From an uncultured Cellvibrio sp. (GTDB lineage: Bacteria > Pseudomonadota > Gammaproteobacteria > Pseudomonadales > Cellvibrionaceae), in contig CAMLRJ010000007.1 in assembly GCA_946482345.1 (NCBI GenBank), forward strand, positions 1-23,651: a stretch of 23,651 nucleotides of DNA, written 5' to 3'. Position numbers and translations under genes: made by a program. Positions within the stretch are counted from its first letter, which is position 1; the number at the start of each line of letters is the position of its first letter. The notes under the pieces were generated by a model. That model worked only from the letters and a program-made list of their open reading frames with translations. It ran no database searches and was not told the DNA's origin. Below are positions 15,293-22,643 of the stretch, in pieces.

Positions 15293-16464
15293 TTGCCCAG
15301 AAATGCACTGATGTATCTTTTTAATTCGTAAACGGCAGGTTTCAGATCAGATAATCTATCTATTTCATGTCGTGAATTAAATAAGTCCGGTTTCAGGAAC
15401 CATAGCAGACGTTTAAGTTTTGCTCCAATAGAGGCTGACGATTTGAAATAGATGTAAAGGCTATCAATATCGCCCAATAGCCAGCGAAGTCTCTGGCCTT
15501 TTTTGTACTCAGTTGGGAGCTTGTGTTCAAGGTTGAGATTTTGTGCAACCAATAACCAGGGAAAATCAATTCCGGAATCCACCGAGAGTTGCAGTGATCC
15601 CCAAAAACGGGTGTTGATTTCCATTAGATAGGCGTTTCCTTGTTCGTCAATTCTGAATTCAACCATGGCCACACCATGCCAACCTACGGCCGTTAGTAAT
15701 TTTTCAGCAGTATCACGCAGTTTGGGATCAACAGGCTGGCTTTCACAATAAACACTGATGCCGCCCTGGGGTGGCTTTTCCCGCAACCGTTTATGTGCAA
15801 AAAAAGTCACGGGTTGACCAAGGTTGTAAAGACAAAATACCCCGGCTCCGTGTCCTGGAATAAATTTCTGAAACATGAAACCGCTAAATTTCAGATAGGG
15901 ATTTTTATCAATATACCGGTTGAGGTCTGATAAATCGTGAATGATCCCAACACTGGTGTTGATCCATTGATTATCTTTATACAGGCGTGATTGGAAAGGT
16001 TTCAGCACACAGGGATAGACAATATTATTGATGTCCAACTCGGACAGTTGATTGAAATGCTGCGAAACAGGGCAATCAATATTCAGTTGTTGCGCCAGCT
16101 TGACCAGATTACCTTTATCGGCCAATTGCATTACCTGAGCGTATTCAGGAAAAGCGGTGGGTATTGATGCCAGTTGTTGTTTATTCAGCAAAATCAACTG
16201 ACTGGTAATTTCGGTTACAGGCAAAACCAAATCGAATTGATATCGGGATTGGGTTTCGGCTAACCAGTCTACAAATAATTGCGGTTGGTGTTCTGCACTT
16301 GGGCAAATGAGAAACTGCCGGGAGAATCGCGACTCTCCCGCCAATGCCGAAGTAGAAGCCTCAGCAGTAAACACCTCAAGCTCTGCATGTTGCCCAAGGG
16401 ACCGCACAACAGCCAAAGCACTGCGTTGGGCTGCATCCAGCACCAGAATTTTGAACTGGGACAT
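15289..16464 (-). CDS. ATP-grasp ligase-like protein
   Basis: About 391 residues from the ATG at 16464. The frame stays open further upstream, but that part is antisense to the start of the glycosyltransferase gene, and the protein begins naturally at SQFKILVLDAAQRSALAVVRSLGQ (Rossmann-like N-terminal domain). The ATP-grasp core shows YPCVLKPFQSR (phosphate-binding lysine), GHGAGVFCLYN (glycine-rich loop), and the magnesium-binding end VEFRIDEQGNAYLMEINTRFWGS (E282, N284). Such enzymes join a carboxylate to an amine or similar nucleophile with ATP. Relatives in EPS or capsule clusters are usually not assigned. It is the first gene of a four-gene minus-strand operon with two deacetylases and FemAB, so amide formation on the polymer or on a precursor is a fair guess but unproven. 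Confidence 0.85.
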   Translation of the reverse strand: MSQFKILVLDAAQRSALAVVRSLGQHAELEVFTAEASTSALAGESRFSRQFLICPSAEHQPQLFVDWLAETQSRYQFDLVLPVTEITSQLILLNKQQLASIPTAFPEYAQVMQLADKGNLVKLAQQLNIDCPVSQHFNQLSELDINNIVYPCVLKPFQSRLYKDNQWINTSVGIIHDLSDLNRYIDKNPYLKFSGFMFQKFIPGHGAGVFCLYNLGQPVTFFAHKRLREKPPQGGISVYCESQPVDPKLRDTAEKLLTAVGWHGVAMVEFRIDEQGNAYLMEINTRFWGSLQLSVDSGIDFPWLLVAQNLNLEHKLPTEYKKGQRLRWLLGDIDSLYIYFKSSASIGAKLKRLLWFLKPDLFNSRHEIDRLSDLKPAVYELKRYISAFLGK

Positions 16465-16629
16465 AGTAATAATCAGGTTTTGGTAAAAGATGCAGGCATC
16501 ATAGCGGATAGAGTCAATATCGAGTAGAACTTGTGAAATCTTGAGGTTTAGCTGAAAGGAAACTGCGTATAATGCGCAGCTGTTTGGCTTGTGCCCACAA
16601 GAAAATTGATTCCGTTTAAGGAAAAAAGT
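16465..16629. promoter_or_regulatory. Divergent promoter region, with plus-strand -10 box at 16568-16573
   Basis: The 165-base gap between the ATP-grasp gene (minus) and the GT4 gene (plus) contains a consensus TATAAT at 16568-16573, framed by the inverted repeat CTGCG (16563-16567) and CGCAG (16575-16579). A -35 is not obvious: TTGAGG at 16541 is 21 bases away and TTTAGC at 16547 is 15 bases away. The GC-rich discriminator after the -10 resembles that of the other divergent region. On the minus strand TTGACT (plus 16512-16517) is a possible -35, but no good -10 goes with it. AAGGA at 16617-16621 before the ATG at 16630 is the ribosome-binding site that fixes the GT4 start. Confidence 0.45.
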
Positions 16630-17748
16630 ATGTCGATCAAAACTATCTTGCATTCGATTGATACCACAGGCCCCGGTGGTGCAGAAACTGTTTTTTTGGA
16701 TCTCGTGGAAAACTTGCGATTGGATGGTTATGAAAATTACGCAATTATCAAAGGTGCAGGCTGGGTCGAAGACCAACTGAAAAAACGCCAGATTCGATAT
16801 TACATTGTTAAACCACATGGTTTTTTATCTATACCTTATTATTTTGCTTTGGCAAAGTTGTTGAAAAAAAATAATACGGCATTAATTCAGGCGCATTTAT
16901 TGGGGTCTAGCTTAACCTACTCTATTTTGGGTTTTCTGTTAGCTATTCCATTGGTGGCAACGATTCATGGCCAAGTGGATCTTAATCCAAAAGAAAAATG
17001 GGTTTGGATTAAGCAATTCATCATGCGTTTGGGCGTAAAACAATTAATTGCCGTGAGTAAGGATTTGCGTCAATACATAGAGCAGCGAAAACTTTTCCCG
17101 GCATCAATAGTGAAAGTTATTTATAACGGCATATATGAAAAAAAATACCGGATTGAAGACAGTCGCCGCTTGCGCCATATTTTGAAATTAAGCGACGATA
17201 CTTTATTAATCGGCTGTCTTGGTAATGTGCGGCCTGCTAAAAATTATGAACTCTTGCTGGATGTTGTCGCTGCTCTGAAAACAACTGGCACCTCCTTTCA
17301 TGTGGTAGTTGCCGGACATCAGAAAGCAGAATTAATGCAAAAGCTGGACAGTAAAATACATCAACTACAACTTGAAAATTGGGTGAGCTTTATTGGCTTT
17401 CAAAACGATACCGCAGAATATTTACGGCAATTGAATATATTTTTATTAACATCTTCATCAGAAGGTTTTTCAATTGCAACCATAGAGGCCATGGCCAGCG
17501 GATTACCGGTGGTTGCCACCAAATGTGGTGGGCCAGAAGAAATTATCGAACATCGTAAAACCGGTTTGTTAGCAGAAAATGGCAGTAGGGACGACATAGT
17601 GACAAGGTTGCAGGAAGTAATAACCGATCCTGTCAGCAGGCGCGAATTAGCATTAGCTGGCGAGGCACATGCAGTCAGTACGTTTTCAGCAAAATACATG
17701 TATCAAACTTACACCGAAATTTACCAGCAGTTTTTATTGTCAAGATGA
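16630..17748 (+). CDS. GT4-family glycosyltransferase
   Basis: 372 residues with the GT-B fold of retaining family 4 transferases. The N-terminal acceptor domain has SIDTTGPGGAETVFLDLVENL (glycine-rich loop), and the middle has GCLGNVRPAKNYELLLDVV, the start of the nucleotide-sugar domain. The catalytic E-x7-E motif falls in EGFSIATIEAMASGLPVVAT (E278 and E286), followed by GGPEEII. The start is taken at 16630 because AAGGA lies 8 bases upstream and the family N-terminus begins there. An upstream in-frame GTG at 16591 would add 13 unlikely residues. It probably adds one sugar to the lipid-linked repeat unit on the cytosolic face. It is the first gene of the plus-strand glycosyltransferase/polymerase operon; the phosphatase gene follows after 3 bases. 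Confidence 0.92.
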   Translation: MSIKTILHSIDTTGPGGAETVFLDLVENLRLDGYENYAIIKGAGWVEDQLKKRQIRYYIVKPHGFLSIPYYFALAKLLKKNNTALIQAHLLGSSLTYSILGFLLAIPLVATIHGQVDLNPKEKWVWIKQFIMRLGVKQLIAVSKDLRQYIEQRKLFPASIVKVIYNGIYEKKYRIEDSRRLRHILKLSDDTLLIGCLGNVRPAKNYELLLDVVAALKTTGTSFHVVVAGHQKAELMQKLDSKIHQLQLENWVSFIGFQNDTAEYLRQLNIFLLTSSSEGFSIATIEAMASGLPVVATKCGGPEEIIEHRKTGLLAENGSRDDIVTRLQEVITDPVSRRELALAGEAHAVSTFSAKYMYQTYTEIYQQFLLSR

Positions 17749-17751
17749 GCA

Positions 17752-18321
17752 ATGCGAGCAGTGAACATTAACAATTGGATTAAACAAACATTTGGTTCCA
17801 AAAGAGGAATGTTACGTTTTTTTTATTTTCAATGTTTATTGAAAATTGGCTATTTTCGACGTTATCAAAATATTGATTTTTCAAAAATTACACGACTGGT
17901 TTTTATTTGCACTGGCAATATCTGCAGGAGCCCATTGGCTGAAGCGGTTGCCAGAAAAAACGGCGTTAACAGTTATTCATTCGGTTTGGATACTCGTGGT
18001 GGTGCAGATGCAGATCCACGTGCGATAGAGTATGCAAGAAAAAACCAGATGGAATTAAGTGAGCATAAAACGAAAACAATAGCGGATTATTGCCAAGGAG
18101 CGGGAGATTTGCTGGTTGTTATGGAGCCGCATCATTTGAGTGTGTTGCCATCCATTTTTCATCACCTCCCGGTTACTCTTGCTGGATTGTGGTTGCCAAA
18201 ACCAATAGCTTATTTACACGATCCCTATAACACTGTTTCCGTTTATTTTGAGCAGTGTGAAAAATATGTACATATGGCTGCTGAAACTATAGCTGCTGAG
18301 TTAATTAAAAATGGCAGATAA
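17752..18321 (+). CDS. Low-molecular-weight protein tyrosine phosphatase (Wzb/Etp-like)
   Basis: 189 residues. The phosphatase core starts near residue 47: RLVFICTGNICRSPLAEA holds the P-loop C-x5-R with C53 as nucleophile and R59. The general acid is in LHDPYN (D157). The partner of such enzymes in EPS loci is normally the BY-kinase, whose tyrosine phosphates it removes to cycle assembly. Here the kinase-like protein of the locus looks inactive, so the target is unclear. Unusual: about 45 extra residues precede the core (basic and aromatic, with MLRFFYFQCLLKIGYFRRYQ), which could be a membrane-associating helix. Classic Wzb proteins start directly at the P-loop strand. The ATG at 17752 is chosen for its 3-base gap to the upstream stop; an internal ATG at 17809 also exists. 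It overlaps the next gene by 11 bases. Confidence 0.9.
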   Translation: MRAVNINNWIKQTFGSKRGMLRFFYFQCLLKIGYFRRYQNIDFSKITRLVFICTGNICRSPLAEAVARKNGVNSYSFGLDTRGGADADPRAIEYARKNQMELSEHKTKTIADYCQGAGDLLVVMEPHHLSVLPSIFHHLPVTLAGLWLPKPIAYLHDPYNTVSVYFEQCEKYVHMAAETIAAELIKNGR

Positions 18322-19573
18322 AAATCCAACGGTAGAAGATTTTTATATTTTTAAAATAGGTGCTATGTGGCGCTTTTTTAAAAAAGAGCATTTTTCGTTT
18401 TGGATGATTTGCGGCTATTTATTTTGTGAATTTGTTCGGCCACAAAGTATTTTCCCTGTAATTGATTTTTTACCTTGGGCACAGTTGTGTTTATTAGGAT
18501 CTATACTTGGTGTGTTTATGGATCCAAGTGTGAGGCGGGTAAAATCATCTGCTAACACTTATATTTTGCTGTTTGCTGTTTGCATAGCATTGTCAGTCAT
18601 CACTGCTGAATATATGGAGATAGCCAGAAGAAATTTTATTTATTTTTTTAGCTGGGTCATTATTTATTTTTTAATTATTAATATAGTAAATACTCGGGAA
18701 CGTTTTTATATATTTGTCATGATATATCTTGTGGCTGCTGCGAAAATTGCAGTAGGGACTGCCAAGACTTGGGCCTTTCGTGGTTTTAGTTTTACCAGTT
18801 GGGGGTTAATGGGCCCAAGTGGTTATTTTCAAAACTCCGGAGAGCTTGCGGTACTAATGCTGATGTTGTTTCCCCTGGCATTTTATATGTACAACTCATT
18901 CAAAAATCGTTCATTGCTATGGGAAAAGTTGGTGCTGATAATGTTTTGGGTATGTCCGGTGTTAACTATTCTAGGCGCGAGTAGTCGGGGCGCCCAGCTA
19001 GCTTTGGCAGCTCAATTACTATTGATGTTTCGACGAAGTTTGTTTCGTGTAAAACCTTTGGTGGGTATAGTTATTTTCTGCGTGGCATTATTTTATTTAT
19101 TACCACAGGAACAAAAAGATCGATTCAGTGATGCCGGTGATGATCAGACGTCCCAGCAACGGCTTTTGTATTGGAAGCATGGGTGGGACATGATGTTGGA
19201 AAACCCTGTATTTGGCGTTGGTTTTTTTAATTTTGCCCAATATTATGAACATCATTTTCCTTACGATATGCTTTATCCAACTGCACAATTACCACACAAC
19301 ATTTTTGTTCAGGTAGGAACTGATGCTGGATTTATCGCACTTTTCATATTCTTTCTCATGATTAATTATTGTTTTGTTATGACTTACAGGATTGTGAAAA
19401 ATAGTGATAATGATTTGATAAGGGGTATCTCTGCTGGTTTGGGTATGGGTGTTCTAGGGTTTGTTATTGCCGGACAATTTGTAACAGTCACATACTATCC
19501 ATTTATTTGGATTCACCTTTCTCTTATAGCTGCCCTCGTAAATATATACGGAAATAAAAAAGTGACTAAATAG
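18311..19573 (+). CDS. Wzy/WaaL-like O-antigen polymerase or ligase membrane protein
   Basis: 420 residues with about ten hydrophobic membrane segments. A large conserved loop carries GASSRGAQL (near residue 223), WKHGWDMMLENPVFGVGFFNF (about 288-308) and PHNIFVQVGTDAGF (about 328-341), the Wzy_C / O-antigen ligase signature with candidate catalytic arginines and histidines. The N-terminal segment FWMICGYLFCEFVRPQSIFP is typical of the exosortase-A-associated branch of the family. It would polymerise lipid-linked repeat units in the periplasm, or ligate glycan to an acceptor; sequence alone does not separate these. Start: ATG 18311 overlaps the phosphatase gene by 11 bases. An alternative ATG at 18365 has AGGTG about 5 bases upstream and begins closer to the conserved region, so the first 18 residues are uncertain. 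Confidence 0.87.
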   Translation: MADKNPTVEDFYIFKIGAMWRFFKKEHFSFWMICGYLFCEFVRPQSIFPVIDFLPWAQLCLLGSILGVFMDPSVRRVKSSANTYILLFAVCIALSVITAEYMEIARRNFIYFFSWVIIYFLIINIVNTRERFYIFVMIYLVAAAKIAVGTAKTWAFRGFSFTSWGLMGPSGYFQNSGELAVLMLMLFPLAFYMYNSFKNRSLLWEKLVLIMFWVCPVLTILGASSRGAQLALAAQLLLMFRRSLFRVKPLVGIVIFCVALFYLLPQEQKDRFSDAGDDQTSQQRLLYWKHGWDMMLENPVFGVGFFNFAQYYEHHFPYDMLYPTAQLPHNIFVQVGTDAGFIALFIFFLMINYCFVMTYRIVKNSDNDLIRGISAGLGMGVLGFVIAGQFVTVTYYPFIWIHLSLIAALVNIYGNKKVTK

Positions 19574-19708
19574 ATCCTGGTTGTGGTTAAATTATGAGCT
19601 GATTGTATAGGGCGTCACAAATTAGGATTTAACTGGCATTAATCTGTATGTGTTGAGTGATAATGGTCTTTAATTGGAGTTGTTCGGATCTTTTAGTTGA
19701 GGTAAACC
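19574..19708. other. Intergenic gap in the plus-strand cluster
   Basis: 135 bases between the polymerase-like gene and the secreted-protein gene. No hairpin followed by T-run and no RNA gene was seen. A GATAAT-like -10 at 19659-19664 could be a secondary promoter, but lacks a convincing -35. The gap, much larger than others in this strand run, suggests that the last three genes may be a separately transcribed unit. Confidence 0.35.
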
Positions 19709-20647
19709 ATGAAGAATTTCACGTTAATATATGTATTGATATGCTGTTTTTGTGCGAATGCAAAAGCTACGGTTTTTTATGAAGAAGATTATGAGGATGG
19801 TATTAAATACTTCGGTAACAATACGCATCCTGGTGGGGGAGGCATAGTGTTTTTGGGTGGAGAAATCATAGGCGGTAAGCTAACCCCCGGGGATGGTACG
19901 CAAGATTATACAAAGTTCAACAATGTAATTCTTGATAACAGTTCAGATGCTGCCGGTGCTGTGCCCAATTCAAAAAATTCGCTGAAAACGCAATATAAAG
20001 CTGGTGGCGCGGAGTGGGGCAATAGAGGGAGCTATCAGCTCAATACGACCATAATAAGCTTTCCTGAAACAGACAATGTTTACGTCCGTTGGTATCAGAA
20101 ATGGGGTGCAAATTGGATCTGGCCCGGAGATCAGCAGAAGTTGATCAAGATTAAAGGGTGGGAGCAAAGTCAGAATTTTAAAATTTCCTGGTCAAATGAT
20201 TTTATTAATTTAACCAAGAGATCACCAGATGGTATGTCAAATGAAGCATATGTATTTTCAGCGCTCAATCCCGGAGAGAAAAATTCGGATTACTTAATGG
20301 CTGATAGTGATCAACAGACCTCTAATTACAAATTAGAAAAAAATAGGTGGTATTGCATAGAGGTGATGGTTAAGTCCAACACGCCAGGGCAAAACAATGC
20401 AGAGTTTGCTTATTGGATAGACGGCGGATTGAAGTTTCATCTGACTAATACCAATAACCGGGGAAGCTCAACAGGTGGTATTAACACTATTGAATTACAA
20501 CACGTACTTCAAGACGAGTACAATGCTCCCAGTAGTGTAGATACGCCGACATGGATGGATAATATAGCGATCTCCGATACCAAAATTGGTTGTTTGGGGG
20601 CGGCAGCACCCAAGGTGCCTGAAAATGTAATAAAAGTTATTCAATAA
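19709..20647 (+). CDS. Secreted protein of unknown function, possible jelly-roll polysaccharide lyase or lectin-like protein
   Basis: 312 residues with a clear signal peptide (residues 1-20, cleavage after AKA). The mature part is rich in beta-strand patterns and aromatic residues: NVYVRWYQKWGANWIWPGDQ (about 124-143), KLEKNRWYCIEVMVKSN (about 209-225), AEFAYWIDGGLKFHL and TPTWMDNIAISDT near the end. This strand plus Trp/Tyr pattern, ending with a conserved-looking MDNIAIS strand, resembles concanavalin-like jelly-roll domains of bacterial polysaccharide lyases and carbohydrate-binding proteins. I do not recognise a specific family and cannot assign catalytic residues. Two cysteines (in RWYC and IGC) could form a disulfide. 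EPS loci often carry a secreted glycanase or lyase that trims or clears polymer, so such a role is plausible. Its C-terminus has no PEP-CTERM anchor. Confidence 0.7.
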   Translation: MKNFTLIYVLICCFCANAKATVFYEEDYEDGIKYFGNNTHPGGGGIVFLGGEIIGGKLTPGDGTQDYTKFNNVILDNSSDAAGAVPNSKNSLKTQYKAGGAEWGNRGSYQLNTTIISFPETDNVYVRWYQKWGANWIWPGDQQKLIKIKGWEQSQNFKISWSNDFINLTKRSPDGMSNEAYVFSALNPGEKNSDYLMADSDQQTSNYKLEKNRWYCIEVMVKSNTPGQNNAEFAYWIDGGLKFHLTNTNNRGSSTGGINTIELQHVLQDEYNAPSSVDTPTWMDNIAISDTKIGCLGAAAPKVPENVIKVIQ

Positions 20648-20657
20648 GGTTAGGCAG

Positions 20658-21587
20658 ATGATTGGATGGGCTCGTGGGGTGTCGTTTGTAATACCAGCTA
20701 AAAATGAAGAAGCGCATATTGTTGATACTTTTAATGCAATCAAGCAGAACGTAAAAGATGAACCATATGAAATTATCGTTATTGATAATGATTCAACAGA
20801 CTCCACAGCTCATCTTGCCTTGGAAAATGGTGGGAATGTCATTCACAAAGTAGGTGGAACAATTGGATCAGCAAGGAACGCCGGTGTTCTTCTGGCAAAA
20901 TTCGATATTATTGTTTTTGTTGATGCCGATGTTTCGCTGACTTCAGAATGGTCGAGTGGGATTTCCGCCGCTTTAAGTTCCATTCGAAATAATTATAAAT
21001 ATATTACAGGGTCACACTGCGTCCCTCCCCCTGATGGTAGCTGGATTGAACGGTATTGGTTCAGGAATTTCAGTCAAAAAGCCAAAACAGTACATTTGGG
21101 TACTGGCCATCTCATCGTTTCGCATCAACTGTTTGATGAAATTAATGGCTTTGATGAAAGCCTTAGCACGGGCGAAGATTATGATATTTGTCAGAGAGCA
21201 AAGAGCGCTGGTGCTGAGATTGTCAATGATGAATCGCTTTTGGTTATTCATCGGGATTATCCAAAAACAATAAGAAAATTTATAGCCAGAGAAATTTGGC
21301 ACGGTGCTGGAGATTGCCAAAGTTTTCGTCGCTTCATAACATCGAAGGTTGCGGTTATTGCGAGTATGTTGGCAGTGCTTCATGCTGTTGCCATCGTGTC
21401 TCTGATTGCACACAATCCTATTGTACTAACCGTAACTGTTCTTGGAATTATTGCTTTATGTTGCATCAGTGCGATATATAAATTCCATGCGGCGGGGGCG
21501 CGAATTGTTGTTGTGAATTCTGTAATATTTTATTTTTATTATCTGGGACGTTTTTTATCTCTCCAGTATCTTTGGAAGAAAAAATAA
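20658..21587 (+). CDS. GT2-family glycosyltransferase with C-terminal membrane segments
   Basis: 309 residues. The inverting GT-A fold is shown by VSFVIPAKNEEAHI at the N-terminus, IIVIDNDSTDST, the metal-binding VDADV (D89, D91), and GFDESLSTGEDYDICQRAKSAGA with E173 and D174 near the expected catalytic-base position. Two or three hydrophobic segments follow (about 228-275 and 285-305), likely anchoring it to the inner membrane. It starts 10 bases after the secreted-protein stop, with AAGG and AGG runs upstream. It should add a sugar to the growing lipid-linked repeat unit; donor and linkage cannot be read from the sequence. The 3' end overlaps the longest frame of the next gene, but the preferred ATG of that gene lies 23 bases downstream. 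Confidence 0.9.
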   Translation: MIGWARGVSFVIPAKNEEAHIVDTFNAIKQNVKDEPYEIIVIDNDSTDSTAHLALENGGNVIHKVGGTIGSARNAGVLLAKFDIIVFVDADVSLTSEWSSGISAALSSIRNNYKYITGSHCVPPPDGSWIERYWFRNFSQKAKTVHLGTGHLIVSHQLFDEINGFDESLSTGEDYDICQRAKSAGAEIVNDESLLVIHRDYPKTIRKFIAREIWHGAGDCQSFRRFITSKVAVIASMLAVLHAVAIVSLIAHNPIVLTVTVLGIIALCCISAIYKFHAAGARIVVVNSVIFYFYYLGRFLSLQYLWKKK

Positions 21588-21610
21588 AGAGTACTTCAAA
21601 TAGAATTACC

Positions 21611-22636
21611 ATGCGTATTACTGAAAATCGTCAGGCTCCTGACAGGTTGGATTTCTTAGATAATCTAAAAGCTATAGCGATCTTTATGGTTGTCGGTATC
21701 CATGCGGCGGCCTATGTTACCCAGTTGACGGATAGTCAGCGTTTAATTATTTCTTATGTGATTCATTCTGCCGCCGTACCTATTTTTTTTATGGTGGATG
21801 GATTTTTGTTTGCCAAAAGCAGAGAAGGAAAATCTTCATTTTTATATTGGAATTACATTCGAAAGAGTCTGCGTCGATTAGTTGTACCTTGGTTGATTTT
21901 CACGCTGGCTTACACTGTTGTGAGGTACATCCTGGAGCGGTTGAGTTTTTTTCAGGATAGCTACATAGTCGGGCAATCGTTTGTTGATGTTGTCAAATCT
22001 GCTTATGGCGCTGTCTATTCAGCGCAGCTCTATTTTTTGTTATCTCTCTTTTTTATCCGATTAACGACACCCATTATTTGTAAGTTATTAGATGCCATAA
22101 ACGGTATTGGGTGGTTTGTTCTTTATTTGATATGTGTGCTGGTCTATAAAACAGTCGGCCCTCAAATACAGGAATATTTATACATAGATGGAGGTCAGGA
22201 GCCGCTTACACATGCAATTTGGGGAATTCAATTCTATATTTTCGGGATTGTCCTGTATAAATTTCTTATTAGGGTAAATCACACATTATTGCTTTCCGCG
22301 TTGGGTCTTATGGCGCTCATCAGTCTTTTGCAAAGTTATTTACCCTTTGGTATTTATGAAGTTGAGCGCATGCTTTACGTCAGCTGTATTTTCAGTTTCT
22401 GTTATTTGTATGGAAAGTACTTTGGATTTACCCGCTCTATAGGTCAACAGTCGATGGGGATCTATTTATTGCATGTGCCCTTGATATTAAAAGCGCTGTC
22501 AATTATTTTTCAGCGCTCTGATCTTTTACCCATCATTCAGTTTTTTGCCTTAACAATAACCGGTTTTGTAATATCCTATTTGCTGACCCTGTTGATAAAC
22601 AGGGTTGGGCTGGGTGTTGTATTTGGTAGTAAATAA
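21611..22636 (+). CDS. Acyltransferase-3 (OafA-like) membrane protein
   Basis: 341 residues from the ATG at 21611. A TTG at 21572 would add 13 residues overlapping the GT2 gene; neither start has a good ribosome-binding site. Family features: RLDFLDNLKAIAIFMVVGIHAA at the start, with the catalytic-type histidine in the first helix; FFMVDGFLFAKS; SLRRLVVPWLIFTLAYT; about ten membrane helices; and SMGIYLLHVPLIL near the end. Such proteins move an acyl group, usually acetyl or succinyl, from a cytosolic donor onto an EPS sugar. It is the second acyltransferase-3 of the window: the fragment at the left edge is the other. It ends 7 bases from the convergent CapK-like gene. Confidence 0.88.
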   Translation: MRITENRQAPDRLDFLDNLKAIAIFMVVGIHAAAYVTQLTDSQRLIISYVIHSAAVPIFFMVDGFLFAKSREGKSSFLYWNYIRKSLRRLVVPWLIFTLAYTVVRYILERLSFFQDSYIVGQSFVDVVKSAYGAVYSAQLYFLLSLFFIRLTTPIICKLLDAINGIGWFVLYLICVLVYKTVGPQIQEYLYIDGGQEPLTHAIWGIQFYIFGIVLYKFLIRVNHTLLLSALGLMALISLLQSYLPFGIYEVERMLYVSCIFSFCYLYGKYFGFTRSIGQQSMGIYLLHVPLILKALSIIFQRSDLLPIIQFFALTITGFVISYLLTLLINRVGLGVVFGSK

Positions 22637-22643
22637 TTTTCTA

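Noticed and set aside
16319..16340. Inverted repeat CGGGAGA/TCTCCCG in the ATP-grasp gene
   Set aside because: Seven-base arms within a coding region are expected by chance at this scale, and nothing nearby suggests function.
16465..16818. N-terminal extension of the ATP-grasp frame up to 16818 on the minus strand
   Set aside because: It is antisense to the start of the GT4 gene and its control region, has no family resemblance, and the natural start of the ATP-grasp protein is the ATG at 16464.
19867..19876. GGCGGTAA resembling the RfaH ops element
   Set aside because: It lies inside a coding region, differs from GGCGGTAG, and is not in an operon leader; no JUMPstart context.
19709..20647. 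Possible PEP-CTERM sorting signal at the end of the secreted protein (VPEN near the C-terminus)
   Set aside because: No hydrophobic helix or basic tail follows; the protein ends within a few residues, and the next bases start the GT2 gene in a normal way.
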